Origin: Kordiimonadaceae bacterium UBA4441
GTDB lineage: Bacteria; Pseudomonadota; Alphaproteobacteria; Sphingomonadales; Emcibacteraceae
Assembly (NCBI GenBank): GCA_002390425.1
Contig: DGPL01000029.1
Span: 1-64,000, forward strand
Length of the DNA stretch: 64,000 bases
Direction of reading: 5' to 3'
The notes beneath the pieces were generated by a model, which saw only the letters and a list, made by a program, of their open reading frames with translations, did no database searches and was not told where the DNA came from. Numbering within the stretch: position 1 is the stretch's first letter; each line of letters begins with the position of its first letter. Positions 61,832-64,000 of the stretch are shown in pieces. The position numbers were made by a program, and so were the translations under genes.

Positions 61832-64000
61832 TTAACGTTCCTGATTCCCATTCGCATCCCAAATTTCAACATCACCGATATTAAGATCTCGGATATCTTG
61901 TTCGATTTTTTCGAGGTCGCCAACAATAACCCAAATCATGGCATCTGGCTTCAAATTTTCTTGTGCGGTTTTTTGAAGAATTTCCGGCGTTAGAGAATTA
62001 TACTTCTCAGCTAGGGTCTCCGCATAATTATAGGGGCGGCCATAATGTTCATTACTCATGATATAACCAATTAAACTTCTGTTGGTTGCAAATCGACCGG
62101 GAAGCGGTAAGGTTCTTCCTTTAACCATTAGATCTAACTCCTGATCACTGGGGGGGCGACTTTGTTTATAGTCTCTTATTTCTTTGATGATTTCATTCAT
62201 TGCAGCGGCGGTTTTATCGGTTTGAACGGACGTGTTTATCCTGAAAGAACGCTGACGGATTGCCTGGCTTACATAGCTTCCTGCGCCATATGACCAGCCT
62301 TTATCTTCGCGTAAATTCATATTAATACGAGATGTGAACTCCCCCCCCAATATGCTGTTCATTGCATTGATATTAAAGGCATTTTTATCTGTTGAGGGTG
62401 ATACTAAATGTGCTGCTTGAATTATGGATTGGACGGCGCCGGGGCGATCAACGAGAATGATACGTGTTTTATCAATATTATCAGCATCGGTGAGTGCTTT
62501 AATACCTTTTTCACGATCAGGGTTTTGCCAGTCACCAAAAGCTCTATTTAATTCTTCTTTAATTTCTTCAATTGTTGTATCGCCTACAATATAAATTTTT
62601 GCATTATCTGGACGGATCCAAGTTTGATGAAAATTTTCAAGATCTGACAACGTGATTGATTTTACGGCCTCTTCTTTTTCCAAAATTGTTTTGCCACTAT
62701 ACACATGGTCAGGACCATACAAAACGGTTGAAAGTAAATTTTGCGCAATACTCTCAGGACTCATTTTAGCATTTTCAAGATTTGCGAGTGTTAACGCTCT
62801 ATCTCTTTCGATATCTTCTGGACGAAATCCTGGATTTCTTACAACATCTGCCCAAAGCTCGATGGAAGATCTCAAATTCTTCTTTAATGCAGAAAGACTA
62901 ATATTTGAGCTATCTAATCCATTACTAAATCCAATACGAGCACCAAGCATCGTCTTTTGATCATCATATTCGAGGGATTTTAAACTGCTCGTCCCTTCAT
63001 TCATATTACCAAATGTAAAGTCGGAAAGGCCTGGTTTTGTTGAATGATCAGTAACATTACCAGCGTCAAAGCGGATGGCTAGGTTGACCGTTGGTACACT
63101 ATGGCGTTCTGTAAGTGTGATTTTAATACCATTATCAAGGACTGCATGTTGTAAAGGGGGTAGTTTAATTTCTGCTTCAGTGGTTAAGTTCGGCATTTGA
63201 CTTCGGTCAGCACTGCTTCCTTCTGTGCTATACCGGCCATAAGGAACAAGGTCGAGCCTTAAGAATCCTTTTGATAACCATTGTTGACTGACATTTTTGA
63301 TGTCTTTCGCAGAAACGTCACTTTGCCAATTTTGTTTTTCGTGAATGAAGCCCGGATTATTCGCGTATATTGCGCCGCTTGCTAGTAAGGATGCTTTACT
63401 AGAAATACTTTCCATCGCACGTATTAAACTATTATCAATGATGACTTTTACGCGATTTAATTCTTTTTTAGTTGGGCCTTTTTCAATAAATTCACTAAGC
63501 ATTTCTTCAACAATAGCGGCGATTTCATCGGGGTCTTCACCATATTTAAGTTCAGCGGAAATCATAAACATTCCGGATAGTTCGCCCGGTACAATAGAGG
63601 CGGATGCGCTATTGACGCGTTGTTCATTATGGACAAGCCTTTCATAAAGACGGCTATTACGACCACCACCAAAAATTCTAGCTGCAACTTCAAGCTCTGC
63701 ATATTCTTTGGTTGTTCTGCCGGGTATTGCCCAAGACCAAGTAAGGTATGTTTGTGGAACATGGTCTTCCATTATTTCATAACGGTTGTCATTATGAACA
63801 GGGACCCATGATTTACGATGACTCATAGGAGGGCCGGCGGGAATATCACCAAAGTATTTATTCATCAAAGGTTTAGATTGTTCAGCATTAATATCGCCGC
63901 TTAGAACGACAAAAGCATTATTAGGCCCATAATAACTGTTAAACCAATCTCTAACATCATCGAGTGACGCGTTATCAAGATCTTCCATCGATCCGATTAC
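61832..64000 (-). CDS. M16-family (pitrilysin/insulinase-like) zinc peptidase, 5' end outside the window
   Basis: The frame is open from the right edge to the stop at 61832, about 722 residues. It starts within the M16_C part of the first half (DDVRDWFNSYYGPNNAFVVLSGDI), so the HxxEH zinc site would lie beyond the edge. A second M16 half starts near LPPLQHAVLDNGIKI; there the HFLEH position reads DFTFG, so this half is non-catalytic, as in two-domain M16 proteases. The end lacks further domains. The full protein is probably about 930 residues with a signal peptide. It cleaves peptides in the periplasm and is followed by the beta-lactamase-like gene. Confidence 0.9.
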   Translation of the reverse strand, partial: VIGSMEDLDNASLDDVRDWFNSYYGPNNAFVVLSGDINAEQSKPLMNKYFGDIPAGPPMSHRKSWVPVHNDNRYEIMEDHVPQTYLTWSWAIPGRTTKEYAELEVAARIFGGGRNSRLYERLVHNEQRVNSASASIVPGELSGMFMISAELKYGEDPDEIAAIVEEMLSEFIEKGPTKKELNRVKVIIDNSLIRAMESISSKASLLASGAIYANNPGFIHEKQNWQSDVSAKDIKNVSQQWLSKGFLRLDLVPYGRYSTEGSSADRSQMPNLTTEAEIKLPPLQHAVLDNGIKITLTERHSVPTVNLAIRFDAGNVTDHSTKPGLSDFTFGNMNEGTSSLKSLEYDDQKTMLGARIGFSNGLDSSNISLSALKKNLRSSIELWADVVRNPGFRPEDIERDRALTLANLENAKMSPESIAQNLLSTVLYGPDHVYSGKTILEKEEAVKSITLSDLENFHQTWIRPDNAKIYIVGDTTIEEIKEELNRAFGDWQNPDREKGIKALTDADNIDKTRIILVDRPGAVQSIIQAAHLVSPSTDKNAFNINAMNSILGGEFTSRINMNLREDKGWSYGAGSYVSQAIRQRSFRINTSVQTDKTAAAMNEIIKEIRDYKQSRPPSDQELDLMVKGRTLPLPGRFATNRSLIGYIMSNEHYGRPYNYAETLAEKYNSLTPEILQKTAQENLKPDAMIWVIVGDLEKIEQDIRDLNIGDVEIWDANGNQER

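Noticed and set aside
1..64000. tRNA, rRNA, CRISPR arrays, transposases and integrases
   Set aside because: I looked for cloverleaf-like ends, regular spaced repeats and DDE or tyrosine-recombinase proteins and found none; a dedicated covariance-model search would be needed to exclude small RNAs.

Overview
The window reads as chromosome of a Gram-negative, probably marine, AT-rich alphaproteobacterium. Supporting signs are a Wzi outer-membrane protein, a lipobox lipoprotein, Tat and Sec signal peptides, diaminopimelate epimerase, and a two-gene family (25818-26585) that I recall mainly from Alphaproteobacteria. The genus cannot be fixed from the sequence. No rRNA, tRNA, CRISPR array or insertion sequence was seen.

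Layout. (1) 1-5964: an amino-sugar catabolic operon (DeoR-type regulator tail, KbaZ-like, AgaS, ROK kinase, deacetylase, FHS permease) that fits N-acetylgalactosamine use. (2) 6053-11702: an NTF2-like protein, an OxyR-like LysR regulator without the redox cysteines, a divergent SulP anion transporter and propionyl-CoA synthetase. (3) 11691-25483: a divergent catabolic island around a GntR regulator and a perfect 14-bp palindrome. Leftward it encodes a hydantoinase-type amidohydrolase, a DapA-like lyase, an ABC transporter with fused binding protein and permease, its ATPase and a class V PLP enzyme. Rightward it encodes a hydantoin/Asp-Glu racemase, an atypical SDR, an aminotransferase, two Tat-signal SelA-like PLP proteins (the second broken by a deletion) and, convergent to these, a secreted CocE-type hydrolase. 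The substrate is unknown; this is the most novel part of the window. (4) 25818-26585: a decayed two-gene unit. (5) 26735-53963: a large, visibly more AT-rich surface-polysaccharide locus. (6) 54343-64000: cystine transporter, uracil-DNA glycosylase-like protein, aromatic aminotransferase, DapF, a beta-lactamase-fold lipoprotein, PyrC, a beta-lactamase-fold protein lacking its catalytic residues, and an M16 peptidase running off the window.

How the polysaccharide locus works together. A 4,6-dehydratase, DegT aminotransferase and monotopic phosphoglycosyl transferase look like a PglF/PglE/PglC-type initiation module, joined by an ATP-grasp/HAD pair and an FkbM methyltransferase. WbpA, WbpB, WbpD and WbpE homologues plus a non-hydrolysing 2-epimerase form a complete route to a UDP-2,3-diacetamido uronic acid (ManNAc3NAcA type). 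Two GT4 glycosyltransferases, Wzx, Wzy and Wzz assemble the polymer, and Wzi suggests surface attachment. CysD and CysN-CysC (PAPS synthesis) lie inside the locus, and a sulfotransferase, a pyruvyl-transferase-like protein, a deacetylase, a GNAT-like protein and an acetyltransferase are also present, so a sulfated and otherwise decorated glycan is the likely product.

The window also shows several broken reading frames: a one-base loss in the DeoR gene (18-45), a roughly 107-base deletion in the second SelA-like gene, and an amber codon plus a one-base A-run loss in the pair at 25.8-26.6 kb. The single-base cases should be checked against reads before being taken as decay.
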